This document shows positions 7,200 through 17,200 of a DNA stretch of 27,488 nt, in pieces. Location: positions 1-27,488 of the forward strand of contig JBCDIQ010000024.1 of NCBI GenBank assembly GCA_039024295.1, read 5' to 3'. The position numbers and the translations under genes were made by a program. Every line of letters begins with the position of its first letter. Within the stretch, counting starts at the first letter, position 1. The notes under the pieces are model-generated. The model did no database searches and was not told the origin of the DNA. It saw only the letters and a program-made list of their open reading frames with translations. The stretch is from JBCDIQ01 sp039024295 (lineage in GTDB: Bacteria; Bacteroidota; Bacteroidia; J057).

Positions 7200-8258
7200 T
7201 TAGGCAAAAGCCAGGTTCCCTGTGGGAACTTCAATTTTCTGCGTGCGCTCCTTTAGCAACGCAATGGCCTCTTCCTTAGAAGAAAAGGTATTGTCGATGT
7301 TCAACATATTTTCAGCCAGCGAATCGTAGTCGCGACGCATCAGTTTCACAAATACCTGGAGGAAATCGATGCCATCAAATACGACGGCTTTGTTCTCTGC
7401 ATATTCATGGAGGGTCTTCTGGAAAAACTCTGGATGCTTCGTCCAGTGCATGGCAGGTTTCTGGTGGTGGCTGATGTGGTAGCCGTCATTCCAGCACTTA
7501 TGGTTGTACTTCACATTGATGCAGGTGATGCTGTTTTTGTAAGGGTTGCCCGGATCGCTCGCATCTATAAATGCATGCTGGGTCCAGTTCCCTAGCATCA
7601 TGATGATGCGCGAAATCAAAAATGGCACCATGAATACCATCAGAGTGGCCTTAAAATTGATCAAGGACAAGACGATGCACATGGCGATAAAAGCACCTTC
7701 TCCAACGAGTATCTTCCGAACGAGTTTCGGGCGGTTTTCATGATGAAATAGCACAGCCAGATCTACCAGCCCGCGGGTCATAAAATTCCCCCAATAACGC
7801 AACCATTCCTTCAGGCTGTCCCGCTGGTAGGTCATCGTGGTGCTCAGGTCATCCGGCAGGTTATTTTTTGCATGGTGCATGTGGATGTGGTGGCTGTAGT
7901 AGGTCTCAGGCGTCTGGCCAAAAAACGGCCCCATCACCCAGGGAAGGAATTTGTTCATGAACTCATATTTCTTCACAAAAAACTTCCGGTGGCTTGTACA
8001 GTGAAGCATTAGCCCAAAAGGACCTTTGAACACAAAGTTGTTCACCACAAAATAGGCCAATGAAAGCACCCAAAATAGCCAACCCTCCACAAAATACAAG
8101 GCAACGCCCAGGGTCATCATGATAGAGGTGATTTTCAAGATGAGGTAGAGGAAGGGTAAATCTCGCTCATCACGGATCAACCCCAAAAGTGCCTTGTCCA
8201 TTGAATCATATTCTTGGGGGGTAAATACCGGATCGTTGATCACGCTAAGTGTTCGCAT
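7200..8258 (-). CDS. Membrane fatty acid desaturase
   Basis: This 352-residue integral membrane di-iron protein has three histidine boxes in order: HCTSH (residues 86-90), HHIHMHH (123-129) and GYHISHH (His261, 264, 265). An extra His is in NWTQHAF (228). Hydrophobic pairs lie around 40-75 and 185-222. This is the layout of acyl-lipid/acyl-CoA desaturases, which use O2 and an electron donor to introduce a double bond into a fatty acyl chain. The regiospecificity cannot be read from sequence. It is probably monocistronic: the next leftward gene starts more than 130 nt upstream, and it ends at the palindromic terminator shared with the hydrolase remnant. Confidence 0.9.
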   Translation of the reverse strand: MRTLSVINDPVFTPQEYDSMDKALLGLIRDERDLPFLYLILKITSIMMTLGVALYFVEGWLFWVLSLAYFVVNNFVFKGPFGLMLHCTSHRKFFVKKYEFMNKFLPWVMGPFFGQTPETYYSHHIHMHHAKNNLPDDLSTTMTYQRDSLKEWLRYWGNFMTRGLVDLAVLFHHENRPKLVRKILVGEGAFIAMCIVLSLINFKATLMVFMVPFLISRIIMMLGNWTQHAFIDASDPGNPYKNSITCINVKYNHKCWNDGYHISHHQKPAMHWTKHPEFFQKTLHEYAENKAVVFDGIDFLQVFVKLMRRDYDSLAENMLNIDNTFSSKEEAIALLKERTQKIEVPTGNLAFA

Positions 8259-8395
8259 ATAGTTAGCCGTTTTGAATTAGGATTTTGGGAGTTGCCATCT
8301 GGCAAATCCATATGAAAAAAGAGATGTTTAATTTTAGCAAGTGCTTAGGGCTTTTCCGTTCAGAGGACCAAAATATATAAAAACTTTCAGATGTT

Positions 8396-8869
8396 CTAAG
8401 TATTTTTCTCTATATAACGCTTAAGCAATGTGCGGCTCTGAGATTGAATCTTTTGACGAAAAAATGAGAAATTGGCCATAAAACCGCCAAAGGGTCCCAA
8501 GGCCATTTTTGCCCATTTTTTTAGGTCAAATTCATCTTCATGCTTGACAATAAGCCCATCCTGAATCGTGAAGTTGGCCTTGATCCGGTTGTGTACCTTG
8601 CGTTTATTCGAACCGAAAACATAGTGCGCCTCCCACTTGGCAGTCCCGCCCACGGAAGTATCCTCCACCTCCGCGTGAGAAATAGTCAGCTTTCCCTTTG
8701 CACGGCTGATTAGCATGTGCCACATCGCTATGGCTTCTTTGCCTTTTAAGCTGCCAAACGCAGGATCGGTAAACTCCACTTCCGGATGGTAGCAAGCGGT
8801 CATGGCAGCGGCATCGTGGGCTGCAAAGGCTTCGTAAAATTGATGTATGAGGTCTGTGTGCTGAGACAT
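8396..8869 (-). CDS. NTF2-like / SnoaL-like protein
   Basis: The start at 8869 (MSQHTDLIHQFYEAFAAHD) is preferred over an in-frame ATG at 8917, which would overlap the upstream gene and add residues that do not fit the fold. This gives 157 residues. The N-terminal helix is followed by MTACYHPEVEFTDPAFG, a helix with IAMWHML, and a curved sheet including KVHNRIKANFTIQDGLIVKH. This is the usual order of the NTF2-like cone fold (SnoaL_2). It ends with a basic C-terminal extension (SRTLLKRYIEKN) longer than typical. NTF2-like proteins bind or isomerise small ligands; no specific activity can be assigned. It follows the upstream membrane-protein gene by 22 nt, suggesting one transcript. Confidence 0.75.
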   Translation of the reverse strand: MSQHTDLIHQFYEAFAAHDAAAMTACYHPEVEFTDPAFGSLKGKEAIAMWHMLISRAKGKLTISHAEVEDTSVGGTAKWEAHYVFGSNKRKVHNRIKANFTIQDGLIVKHEDEFDLKKWAKMALGPFGGFMANFSFFRQKIQSQSRTLLKRYIEKNT

Positions 8870-8891
8870 GCCGGAAGGTAACAAACTATTG

Positions 8892-9371
8892 CTACTGAGA
8901 GAAGGGCAAAAACTCATTGGCCTTCTTCACCAGCGACTCAAATCCGATGGTATCCGGCTTGAAGCCCGCAGTAAGGGGAATGTCTCCTTTCTGGTGGTGG
9001 ATTACCACCAGTCGATAACGGGGCGACTCTACTTCTTTATCAGGTCCTGACTTGCTTTGCAATTTCACCTGGGCAATTTCCTCCAGCGGGTATATCTCAT
9101 CTGGAATGATGCGAAACCACCTGCTGCGACGGATACGAAGCTGCTGCTGTAACCGGTCAAAGACCGCCAGGCTGGTTTGTTCGTACCGAAAAAACAGGTA
9201 GACAGATAAGCCCACCAGGAACAGCCCGCCCCAGCCAAAGCCTTTTTTGGCAAGTAAGTCGAGGGCCAGCAAAAATAATCCTGCCAGTAAAAAGGTGGCC
9301 ACAATCACCCGGATCATCACCGGGCGGTCCACCAAAACCAGTTTCTCTGCGCTATACTGCTGAACTTTCAT
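8892..9371 (-). CDS. Small membrane protein with two helices and PH-like C-terminal domain, paralog B
   Basis: The start at 9371 (MKVQQYSAEKLVLVDRP) is chosen because it aligns with the start of the adjacent paralog; an ATG 24 nt upstream is possible. The protein is 159 residues. A short beta-like N-terminus precedes two hydrophobic helices (about residues 18-62). A soluble domain follows with VFDRLQQQLRIRRSRWFR and YPLEEIAQVKLQSK, resembling bacterial PH-like/YdbS-type domains. It overlaps the end of the upstream gene (9352-9822) by 20 nt, so translation is probably coupled. Function unknown. Confidence 0.65.
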   Translation of the reverse strand: MKVQQYSAEKLVLVDRPVMIRVIVATFLLAGLFLLALDLLAKKGFGWGGLFLVGLSVYLFFRYEQTSLAVFDRLQQQLRIRRSRWFRIIPDEIYPLEEIAQVKLQSKSGPDKEVESPRYRLVVIHHQKGDIPLTAGFKPDTIGFESLVKKANEFLPFSQ

Positions 9372-9822
9372 TTGTCTGTGTTTGTAAAAATCCACGAACT
9401 TTGGCTGCTAACCCTTCGAATTGCAACATCGACTGCTCTGGACCGGAACTGACGTGTACATCTTGCCCATCATTCATCTGAATCCATAGTTCAATCTTAT
9501 TCCCTGCCTTCCGTACTTCTGCTCCCACAACTGCATCCAGGTCAAATTCCTGAAGTTGGGGAGACCTGAAAAGCCGTTTGACAATCCGCTGCCCACGACC
9601 AGAAATTCGATCCATCACAAATATCACCTGATGCGCCAAAAACCAATTAACCGCAAAACCCAAAGCAACCAGCATCAAACCGTACACATAATAGCGAGTG
9701 GTGCTGAGTCGTGTGAGCAGCAAAATCAAGCCCGTACCGATCATCGCCAAGGTCAACGTATTGATCATGGTCTTTTTATTATGAAAAACCAATCGCTGAT
9801 GGGTGTATTCGACAACTTCCAT
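9352..9822 (-). CDS. Small membrane protein with two helices and PH-like C-terminal domain, paralog A
   Basis: The start at 9822 (MEVVEYTHQRLVFHNKKT) is chosen over a far-upstream ATG at 10008, because the first 62 residues of that longer frame are low-quality and the start at 9822 matches the paralog. The protein is 156 residues: a beta-like N-terminus, two helices (about 20-58), then VMDRISGRGQRIVKR and FDLDAVVGAEVRKAG. Same layout and recognisable similarity to the next gene (8892-9371), so the pair is a tandem duplication. A -7-like TAACTTTC on the minus strand lies about 40 nt upstream of the start. Function unknown. Confidence 0.65.
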   Translation of the reverse strand: MEVVEYTHQRLVFHNKKTMINTLTLAMIGTGLILLLTRLSTTRYYVYGLMLVALGFAVNWFLAHQVIFVMDRISGRGQRIVKRLFRSPQLQEFDLDAVVGAEVRKAGNKIELWIQMNDGQDVHVSSGPEQSMLQFEGLAAKVRGFLQTQTNESSAV

Positions 9823-10022
9823 GTCTTGGATGTTTTGAAATGAATAACCCGAAACGGGTGCGAAAGTTAAGAAACTGTCATGATTTTGGCGTTTGTAAGG
9901 GAAATTCGAGCTTGTGGTTTCTGCCAAGCCTCTTTTTGCGAAGAATAATGTATTATTTTGAGTGAAAAAGGCGATGTTCAGGCTACCGAAGGGCGAGTTT
10001 CTTTCCAATTAGACATTTCAAC

Positions 10023-10973
10023 ATGGTTTCTAAGGAATTGCTGATGGACGCTTCATTTTTTCAGGCTGCACGCAAAGGGAATAACAGCCTGGGCCTGTTT
10101 TTTGTCACCTTAGGCTTGTTGATATTGGCCTTTTTTGTCGGACAAGCCCCATTAACCTACTACTTGGTCCAAGAACCTGGCACATTGGATGCCAATCAAG
10201 GGTTTAATCCCGTTGATTTGGGATTATCCCCTGCCTATGGCCTGTTCCTGGTAACCTTTCCCTTTATTCTGGGATTACTTGTACTGCTTGGAGGGGTGCA
10301 GTTGCTGCACAAGCGCCCCTGGACTTCTCTGATCCGTGGGTTTCAAAAACCTAACTGGTATAAGTACTGGCTGGCCTTTGGGGCATGGTTCCTCATATGT
10401 GCGGTAGGAGAATTGGTCATGTGGGCGTTACACCCTGAGGCTTATCATTTGTCCTTCCAGCCCAACCTCTTTTTTCCGGTCTTATTGGTCGCCTTTTTTG
10501 TCTTGCCCCTTCAAACCAGTCTGGAAGAATTGCTTTTTCGCGGGTATCTCTTGCAAGGCATCACGATAAGTAGCCAAAAACCATGGCTTGCACTGGCGGT
10601 TACTTCCTTGCTGTTCGGCCTGCTTCATGGAACCAATCCTGAAGTTCAAGCTATTGGCCCGATTGCCCTAAGTTATTACATTGGCGTAGGTGCATTCCTA
10701 GGGCTGCTTACCCTTCTTGATCAGGGAACAGAACTCGCTCTGGGGCTACATGCAGCTAATAATGTGTTCGGGGCTACTATGGTCAGTTTCCCTTCTTCCG
10801 CATTTCAAATGCCCACGATTTTCCGATCAGATGAATTTGACTTTCCCCTGATGATGGCAGTTTGGGTGGTGATGGCAGGGGCATTTTTCCTGTTGAGCAA
10901 AAGAATGTTTGGGGCCAATTGGAACTGGAAAAGCCTTCTTAGCTTTGAGGTGAATGATGAAGAAATGATGTAG
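10023..10973 (+). CDS. CPBP-family intramembrane metalloprotease
   Basis: This 316-residue protein has about eight hydrophobic helices. The CPBP (Abi) motifs appear in order: EELLFRG (residues 168-174), FGLLH (198-202) and HAANN (243-247). These supply the two glutamates, arginine and histidines of the Rce1-like active site. Family members cleave within or next to membranes; in bacteria the substrates are mostly unknown, and some give immunity to bacteriocins. An internal Met (10044) is an alternative start. It is transcribed away from the paralog pair, with a 200-nt divergent region between. Confidence 0.88.
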   Translation: MVSKELLMDASFFQAARKGNNSLGLFFVTLGLLILAFFVGQAPLTYYLVQEPGTLDANQGFNPVDLGLSPAYGLFLVTFPFILGLLVLLGGVQLLHKRPWTSLIRGFQKPNWYKYWLAFGAWFLICAVGELVMWALHPEAYHLSFQPNLFFPVLLVAFFVLPLQTSLEELLFRGYLLQGITISSQKPWLALAVTSLLFGLLHGTNPEVQAIGPIALSYYIGVGAFLGLLTLLDQGTELALGLHAANNVFGATMVSFPSSAFQMPTIFRSDEFDFPLMMAVWVVMAGAFFLLSKRMFGANWNWKSLLSFEVNDEEMM

Positions 10974-10983
10974 TGAGTTGGTT

Positions 10984-11017
10984 AAAAAACGAAAGGAACC
11001 CCTAAAGGATTCCTTTC
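10984..11017 (-). terminator. Terminator for the amylase transcript (minus strand)
   Basis: GAAAGGAA (10991-10998) pairs perfectly with TTCCTTTC (11010-11017), with inner CCT/AGG pairing. On the minus strand the hairpin is followed by CGTTTTTTAAC. It is 180 nt beyond the amylase stop and just after the CPBP stop, so it may also stop the rightward transcript. The 11018-11198 stretch is AT-rich with no gene. Confidence 0.6.
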
Positions 11018-11198
11018 TATGCTTGTTACAAAAAGCTTCGCGTGTGTGGCAAGTCAACTGTAATTGATTACATCAAATATATGACTATTCTTAGTTAGAA
11101 CCAAAGATTAATCAATATTTATCAATTAGATGGGCATAGAAACAATGGTTTTTAACATTTTTTCAATAAACCAATTATTTATTTAACACTTTGGCAAA

Positions 11199-14006
11199 TC
11201 ATCTCTGAATTAAAATTCGCTGACTTACCCCCTGACTATTGCCATTAATGCGAAGAATATACACCCCTTCCGGTAGCTGCTCAGGAGACAGATTCCACTT
11301 AAGCAGCTGACTACCAGGACTTAATTTTCTAAAAAACTTGTTTTGAACCTCTTGCCCCATGGCATTATACAAGCTTAGACTCACATCTGATGTTTTGTTT
11401 AAGGTTAGGAGCACATTTAGGCCCTGATTCTTTAACGGATTTGGATAAATGCTCAATAAAGACATCTCAATGTTCTCCTCAACTGAAGTGGTAGTTCCTG
11501 AACTCCTTGCCAGCTTTTTTGTGGTATACAGGCGATATTCTCCAGGTTGTAGGCTAATTCCGTCACTGACATTGGTGACATTGAGGGAATCACCGGTAAA
11601 AAATTCATACCACTTACCAGTCCGCTGAAAGGCAGGGTTGATTGTAGCTTGGATCACATCAAAATTGCCCAACACCGCTACATCCATGCTGCTGTGGTCA
11701 AGATGTATTCGCTTAAGGGCGTTACGCAGATCAAGCCGAACCGTACCAGTTTTAAAAGCTGGCTCAGAGATCTTCAACTTTGCTAAATCACTGAATACAT
11801 CATATACTGCTCTCCGGTCAGGGTCCTGAAAATAATCCCAACGAAGGGGCTTCCTTCCCAGGCGGCTATTAAAGTCAATGCTGTAGTCATACCCCAGTTC
11901 CCCAAACTGCCAGATCATTTTAGGACCCGGAATGGTGAAGAAGAAGGTGGCAGCTAGTTCAATTCTGTCAAGGGAATTCGCTGTGTCTTTTGTAGAATAA
12001 GGTCCACTTTGATTTCCAAACTCGATGTTCTTAAACATCAATCGCTCTTCATCATGGCTTTCCATGAAACCCAATAAGTGAGGGTCATTCCAGTTTCGCA
12101 CCTGATGGAAAATTCCGCCAAAATCAGAATTACTTCCATTATGGTAGCCCATGGTGGCTTCATTGTAATTGAAGTTGTGGTTCCCCCAGAACATCATGCC
12201 GTAATTGGCCAGTTCACGTTCTTCGGAATTATCGGCAAAGTGCTCTAGGATGACATAGGCATCCGGGTTTTCGGTCCACAAGGAATCTGCGTACAACTTC
12301 CAGAGTGCCACCCGATCAGCATCATATTGGTTCCATGCCCCAATGTTCCCCAGGGTATTTTTCTGGGTAAATCCTTTGCTCAGGTCAAAACGGTACCCAT
12401 CTACCCGAAATTCACGAAGCCAATACTTCATCACCCGGATGGAAAATTCGCGGGTGGCTTGGCTGTCATGGTTGAAATCATTCCCCACGTTAAAATCATG
12501 CCTGGGAATAGGGTTAAACCAAGGGTTGTTAGGGGCTGGGCGGTTGTTAGCAGGGTCCCAGTAAAGCTCTGCCAGCGGGCATTGACCAAATGCGTGGTTC
12601 AACACCATGTCTTGAATGACAGCGATTCCTCGTGCATGACACTCATCAATCAACTCCTTCAGCTTATTTTCGGTGCCATAGTATTTGTCAACCGCAAAAA
12701 AGAAAGAAGGGTTATATCCCCAGCTGTCATTGTTTTCAAACTCACTGAAAGGCATGAATTCTATGGCGTTAACCCCCAGATTTACCAGGTAATCCAGGCT
12801 ATCGATTACTCCCTGAAAGGAACTTTCGTCTGAAAAATCACGGATCAACAGCTCATACACGACCAGGTCTTCAATTGCTGGAGGCTGAAAGTTATTCACC
12901 TTCCATTGATAGGCTGGTTTATCTGTTTGGAAAACTCCGGCAATTCGATCTGTTTTTCCTGTTGGATAAGGGATCAAATTCGGGTAGGTGGTAGCGGAAA
13001 TAAAGGGGTCGCTCCAGGGATCCAGGATCTTTTCCGAATAGGGATCAGCTATTCTCAATACCCCATCTACCAGGTATTGAAAGACGTATTCGAGTGAGGG
13101 ATCAAGCCCACTGAGTTGTATCCAATATCGATTTCTGTCGGGGGTTACGTTCATGTAGCCATCGGATACAAACCGCCAATCGTTGAATCCACCGATGGCG
13201 AAGACGTGTTGCTTTTGGGGGGCTAAGAGCACCAGGCCCACAGTTGAATCATTGAGAATATTGATCCCATCACGCCATCCGGTGGGTACATTGGCAACGT
13301 TTGGTGCAGGTCGAGCAAAATAATAGACCGTGTCAAATACAGAAGCACTTGCGGTAAAGGCCTCGGCTACCAGCATATGTTCTCCCGGGTTACTGGCAGT
13401 AACATTGAAGTTCAAGGTCGCCTGATCGGTTGATGCCAACAATACATTGTCTTCATAAAACCTCAGAGAATCACCTCCATTTTGCAGCAATGCCACAGGT
13501 AGCGTGGCGTTAAGGTCAACGATTTGGTCCCGACCAACGGGTATATCAAAACGGACATTCAGGCCTGCACCAAACATGTCAACGAAGATGTCGCTTCCGT
13601 CAGCTGCACGGCCAACGTTATTGCCTGTCTCATCTCGAAACACAAAGCCTAACCTAAGGACCGTTTCATTTGCAGGCACATTGTAAAATGTCGGAATGTG
13701 GTAGCGGATCTGGTACACATCATTCCCCAGGGGAGTCATCAGCATCCTTGCATCCGCTACTCCCCAGTTTCCCTGGACGTGCCGCCATGAGGTAGGTGTG
13801 GTACTTAAATCTGTGATTACCCCCGTATGGGCATAGATTGGTGGTGAGACACCCGCAAGCTCTCCATTTCCCTGTTTAGCATCGAAAATAATGGTGACTG
13901 TATCGTTTTCAGTTGGAAATACAGGAATGGTGGAAACCTGTGCGAACGATTGGAAAAAAAAGCCAATACATAGAATTCCCAGTAAGGCTAAAGAAGTCTT
14001 GTTCAT
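11199..14006 (-). CDS. T9SS-secreted GH13 alpha-amylase with N-terminal binding-type domains
   Basis: The start at 14006 (MNKTSLALLG) is preferred over 14036 because it begins a clean 23-residue signal peptide ending FAQ; length 935. Residues about 25-145 form a beta-sandwich resembling the two repeats of the protein at 19411-20256. An Ig-like segment follows (about 160-232), then a CBM48/E-set domain (about 249-325, FAIGGFNDW). The GH13 barrel starts near 380, with DMVLNH (466-471), GYRFDLSKG (nucleophile Asp541), ILEHF (acid/base Glu588) and ESHDEERL (Asp652). All catalytic residues are present. The last about 80 residues (SIYPNPLKNQGL to the end ILIQR) are a type A sorting domain for T9SS export. 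It should cleave alpha-1,4-glucan outside the cell, feeding the divergent SusCD genes. Confidence 0.92.
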   Translation of the reverse strand: MNKTSLALLGILCIGFFFQSFAQVSTIPVFPTENDTVTIIFDAKQGNGELAGVSPPIYAHTGVITDLSTTPTSWRHVQGNWGVADARMLMTPLGNDVYQIRYHIPTFYNVPANETVLRLGFVFRDETGNNVGRAADGSDIFVDMFGAGLNVRFDIPVGRDQIVDLNATLPVALLQNGGDSLRFYEDNVLLASTDQATLNFNVTASNPGEHMLVAEAFTASASVFDTVYYFARPAPNVANVPTGWRDGINILNDSTVGLVLLAPQKQHVFAIGGFNDWRFVSDGYMNVTPDRNRYWIQLSGLDPSLEYVFQYLVDGVLRIADPYSEKILDPWSDPFISATTYPNLIPYPTGKTDRIAGVFQTDKPAYQWKVNNFQPPAIEDLVVYELLIRDFSDESSFQGVIDSLDYLVNLGVNAIEFMPFSEFENNDSWGYNPSFFFAVDKYYGTENKLKELIDECHARGIAVIQDMVLNHAFGQCPLAELYWDPANNRPAPNNPWFNPIPRHDFNVGNDFNHDSQATREFSIRVMKYWLREFRVDGYRFDLSKGFTQKNTLGNIGAWNQYDADRVALWKLYADSLWTENPDAYVILEHFADNSEERELANYGMMFWGNHNFNYNEATMGYHNGSNSDFGGIFHQVRNWNDPHLLGFMESHDEERLMFKNIEFGNQSGPYSTKDTANSLDRIELAATFFFTIPGPKMIWQFGELGYDYSIDFNSRLGRKPLRWDYFQDPDRRAVYDVFSDLAKLKISEPAFKTGTVRLDLRNALKRIHLDHSSMDVAVLGNFDVIQATINPAFQRTGKWYEFFTGDSLNVTNVSDGISLQPGEYRLYTTKKLARSSGTTTSVEENIEMSLLSIYPNPLKNQGLNVLLTLNKTSDVSLSLYNAMGQEVQNKFFRKLSPGSQLLKWNLSPEQLPEGVYILRINGNSQGVSQRILIQR

Positions 14007-14065
14007 AGTTAAGTAGCATGAAAGTTTGTTGCACAATAAACGCAGAGAATCAGCAATTTAAGTCA

Positions 14066-14094
14066 CAAATATAGAAAATGTAAAATATTTAAAA
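14066..14094 (-). promoter_or_regulatory. Promoter of the amylase gene
   Basis: On the minus strand TATATTTG (14073-14066) matches the TAnnTTTG -7 consensus exactly. A -33-like TTTT (14094-14091) lies 17 nt upstream. The start codon is about 60 nt downstream. Confidence 0.5.
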
Positions 14095-14111
14095 CTTAAT
14101 CGATTTCGGGA

Positions 14112-14143
14112 TTTTAATATATGTTAGTTGATATATATCTTTG
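14112..14143 (+). promoter_or_regulatory. Promoter of the susC operon
   Basis: TATCTTTG (14136-14143) matches the -7 consensus exactly, and a -33-like TTTT (14112-14115) lies 20 nt upstream. The susC ATG is 60 nt beyond. It forms a back-to-back pair with the amylase promoter; the two -33 regions are separated by fewer than 20 nt (14095-14111, centred on an ATCGAT palindrome). Confidence 0.5.
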
Positions 14144-14203
14144 CCAACATTATTCTACTTAAGCTGCGCCTTGCCAGCTCTTTCACTTACTAATGACTAA
14201 ACT

Positions 14204-17200
14204 ATGAATCAGTTCTACTGTCGCAAGACGGTGTGGAGCTTAATGCTGTCTTTATTGTTGCCATTCTGTGCAATGGCACAAGGGACGATAAGCGGAAAGG
14301 TCCGTACGCAAGAACAAGAACCTGTGGTTGGTGCTACGGTACTGGTACAGGCAGGAGAAAAACGGCTGGGAGCCTATACGAGTTCTGATGGTTCCTACAC
14401 GGTAAACTCCGTTCCCAGTGGAGATGTTACAGTTGAAGTAAATTACGTTGGATTTGCCAAGCAAACCAGGGTAGTTAGCGTTACGGATGGAAAAACCACC
14501 TCGCTTAATTTTTCCATCAAAGAAGAGGGACTTACTACTGAAGAAGTACTGGTTGTGGGATATGGTCGCCAGCTCAAACGAGATGTGGTAGGCTCTATTG
14601 CCAAAGTGGGCGGTGACCAGTTGAATGAAAACGTAGGACTCAGTGTAGAAACAGGCCTCCAGGGAAAAGCACCGGGCATCCAGGTGGTCCAAGGAAGTGG
14701 AGCTGCTGGTTCTGGTTCTATCATTCGGGTTAGGGGTACAGGTTCTATCAGTTCGGGGGGGGATCCGCTCTACATTGTTGATGGCGTCCAAATTACACAG
14801 GATCAGTTTTTGGGGGATGGAGGACTTGACGGTTTGTTTCCCAATGCCAACAATAACCCGCTTGCCTCAATTAACCCCAACGACATTGAATCCATTGAAA
14901 TTCTAAAAGATGCTTCTGCAGCAGCAATTTATGGTTCTCGTGGATCCAACGGGGTAATCATCATTACCACCAAGCGAGGCAAAAAAGGACGCCCACAGAT
15001 CAATTTCACCAGTTCCGTTGGAATTGCCCAGCCTACCAACTTGGTTGACATGCTCAACGGGCAAGAACTGCTACAGGTCCGACAGGAGGCATGGGAGAAC
15101 GATGGAAATACCGGGCGTGCGCCTCTTCCTTCCGCACTGGTTGGGGCTGGATATTCTTATGAAGATGTTGAGCAAATTGATACAGATTGGTACGATCAGG
15201 TAATCCGCACGGGGATTAAGCAAGAACATAGCCTTTCGGCACGGATGGGAGGCGAAAAGGTCAATGCCTATGCGGGTATCTCTTACACCAATACAGAAAG
15301 TTATCTGGTAGGCAACCAGTTTGAACGTGCTTCCGCACGTATGAACCTGGACTTCAAGCCTATTGAAAAGCTGGATATCGGAATTTCTTCTTCTCTTGCC
15401 AATACCAAGACAGACCGTGTCCGTCTGGAGGCAGGCAGCCCATTTGGGCTGGCCCAATCTTATGCCCTTCCGATTTACCCTATCAGAGATTCAGCAGGGG
15501 AGTTCTTTGACCTGTACAACAACCCTGTTGCTCAGTTGGAGCTACAAGATTGGATGAGTGACGAATGGCGGACCTTGAACAGCCTTCAAATCAACTTCCG
15601 CCCATTGGACAACCTCAACATTAATGTTACCGCCAACCTGGACTATATCGCTTACCAGGACTTGGTAACAGAGGATTCTCTTTGGACCACCGTAGGGAAA
15701 ATTGACAAAATCTGGGACACAGAAAATTTCAACTGGTCCACCTATGCCACAGCCAACTATGACGTAAACCTCCCAACAGACAAGCATGTGCTTTCCCTAC
15801 TAGGAGGCCTTGAATACCAGAATTCACGAAAATTTACCGAATTCCAACGGGTGTTCGAAAATGAAACCATTCCCGATGAGCAGTTCCCACGCAACAAGGT
15901 AGATGCCTGGAGATTTGCCAGTGTTTTCTTCCGCGCTAACTATAAATACAATGACCGCTTCCTGGTTCAGGCCACTTTCCGCCGTGACGGTTCATCTCGT
16001 TTTGGGCCGAACAACCGTTTTGGCAACTTCCCTTCGGTTGGATTGGGATATATCCTATCTGAAGAGTCTTTTTTCAAAAATGTAAAAGCCATCAACTTCC
16101 TAAAATTAAAAGCCAGCTGGGGAGTTACCGGAAATGCGGACATCAACTGGACCGAGCAATATTCGGATTATTCCTTTGCACCGGTTGACTTTCCTGGTGT
16201 ATACGGCGGAGACACGATCCGTTTTCCCGTAAAACTGCCTAATCCTGACCTGCAATGGGAAGTCAACAACACCTATGACATCGGATTCGAAGTAGGCTTC
16301 CTTCAGGACCGAATCACCTCAGAATTTACCTATTATTATCGCCGCACCACGGACGCCATGATTCGTACTGCCCTTCAAGCCAGTTCTGGGATTGATCGTC
16401 TGGAATTCTGGCAGAACATTGGTGAGATTGAAAACTGGGGGGTTGAATTCCAAATTTCTTCGCGTAACCTTGTGAAAGCATTCAAATGGAAAACCGATTT
16501 CAACATTTCTCACAATAACAACCGGGTGATCAGTGTAGGAGCAGCGACACCTGATGCATTGGATGGCGGTTTTGGAGATATGCGTACGGTTCCAGGAGAG
16601 CAGGTTGCCACCAACTTCGTTATTCGCTACGTGGGGATTGATCCTGACAGCGGACGCCCTATTTACTTGGATGATGAAGGAAATGAAACGTTCGACTATG
16701 TACCTGCATCTAACCGTGTTGCGGCAGGTGCTGGCATCCCAGATGTAATCGGCGGGATTACCAACAGCTTTTCCTACCGAAATGTAGATTTGAGCTTCCT
16801 GTTCGTTTTCAGCCTTGGTGGCCAAATTTATGACGATGCAGCCAAGCGGCAGCTAGGCGTAGTAACCATGGACGATGCATGGAACTATCGTCGGGATATC
16901 CTTGACCGTTGGAGACAGCCTGGCGATGATGCAAGTTTACCTCGCCTTACCACCCAGATGACCAACTGGGGCGGCTCCGGAAACGCATGGCAAAACAACC
17001 ATACCTTGTGGTTGGAAGATGCTTCTTATGTCCGCTTACGTAACCTCCAGATTGGGTATAACATCATGCCGGAAAAATGGAAGTTCATCAATAAAATCCG
17101 TCTTACGCTGTCAGGGAATAACCTGATTACCTGGACCGAGTTTTCTGGTGCAGACCCAGAGGTTGCACGGGCGGTATCCAACCCACAGCAGCGGAACATT

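Noticed and set aside
6885..7256. 123-codon frame running across the hydrolase end, the remnant and the palindromes
   Set aside because: It is the wrong frame of the duplicated hydrolase tail; the apparent internal repeat only reflects the DNA duplication.
9823..10008. 62-residue N-terminal extension of paralog A from ATG 10008
   Set aside because: The extension is not protein-like, crosses the divergent promoter region, and the paralog aligns from the internal Met at 9822.
10023..10973. CPBP protease with NTF2-like and PH-like neighbours as a possible defence island
   Set aside because: No nuclease, toxin, restriction or phage-related gene is nearby; CPBP proteins are common housekeeping or bacteriocin-related membrane proteases.
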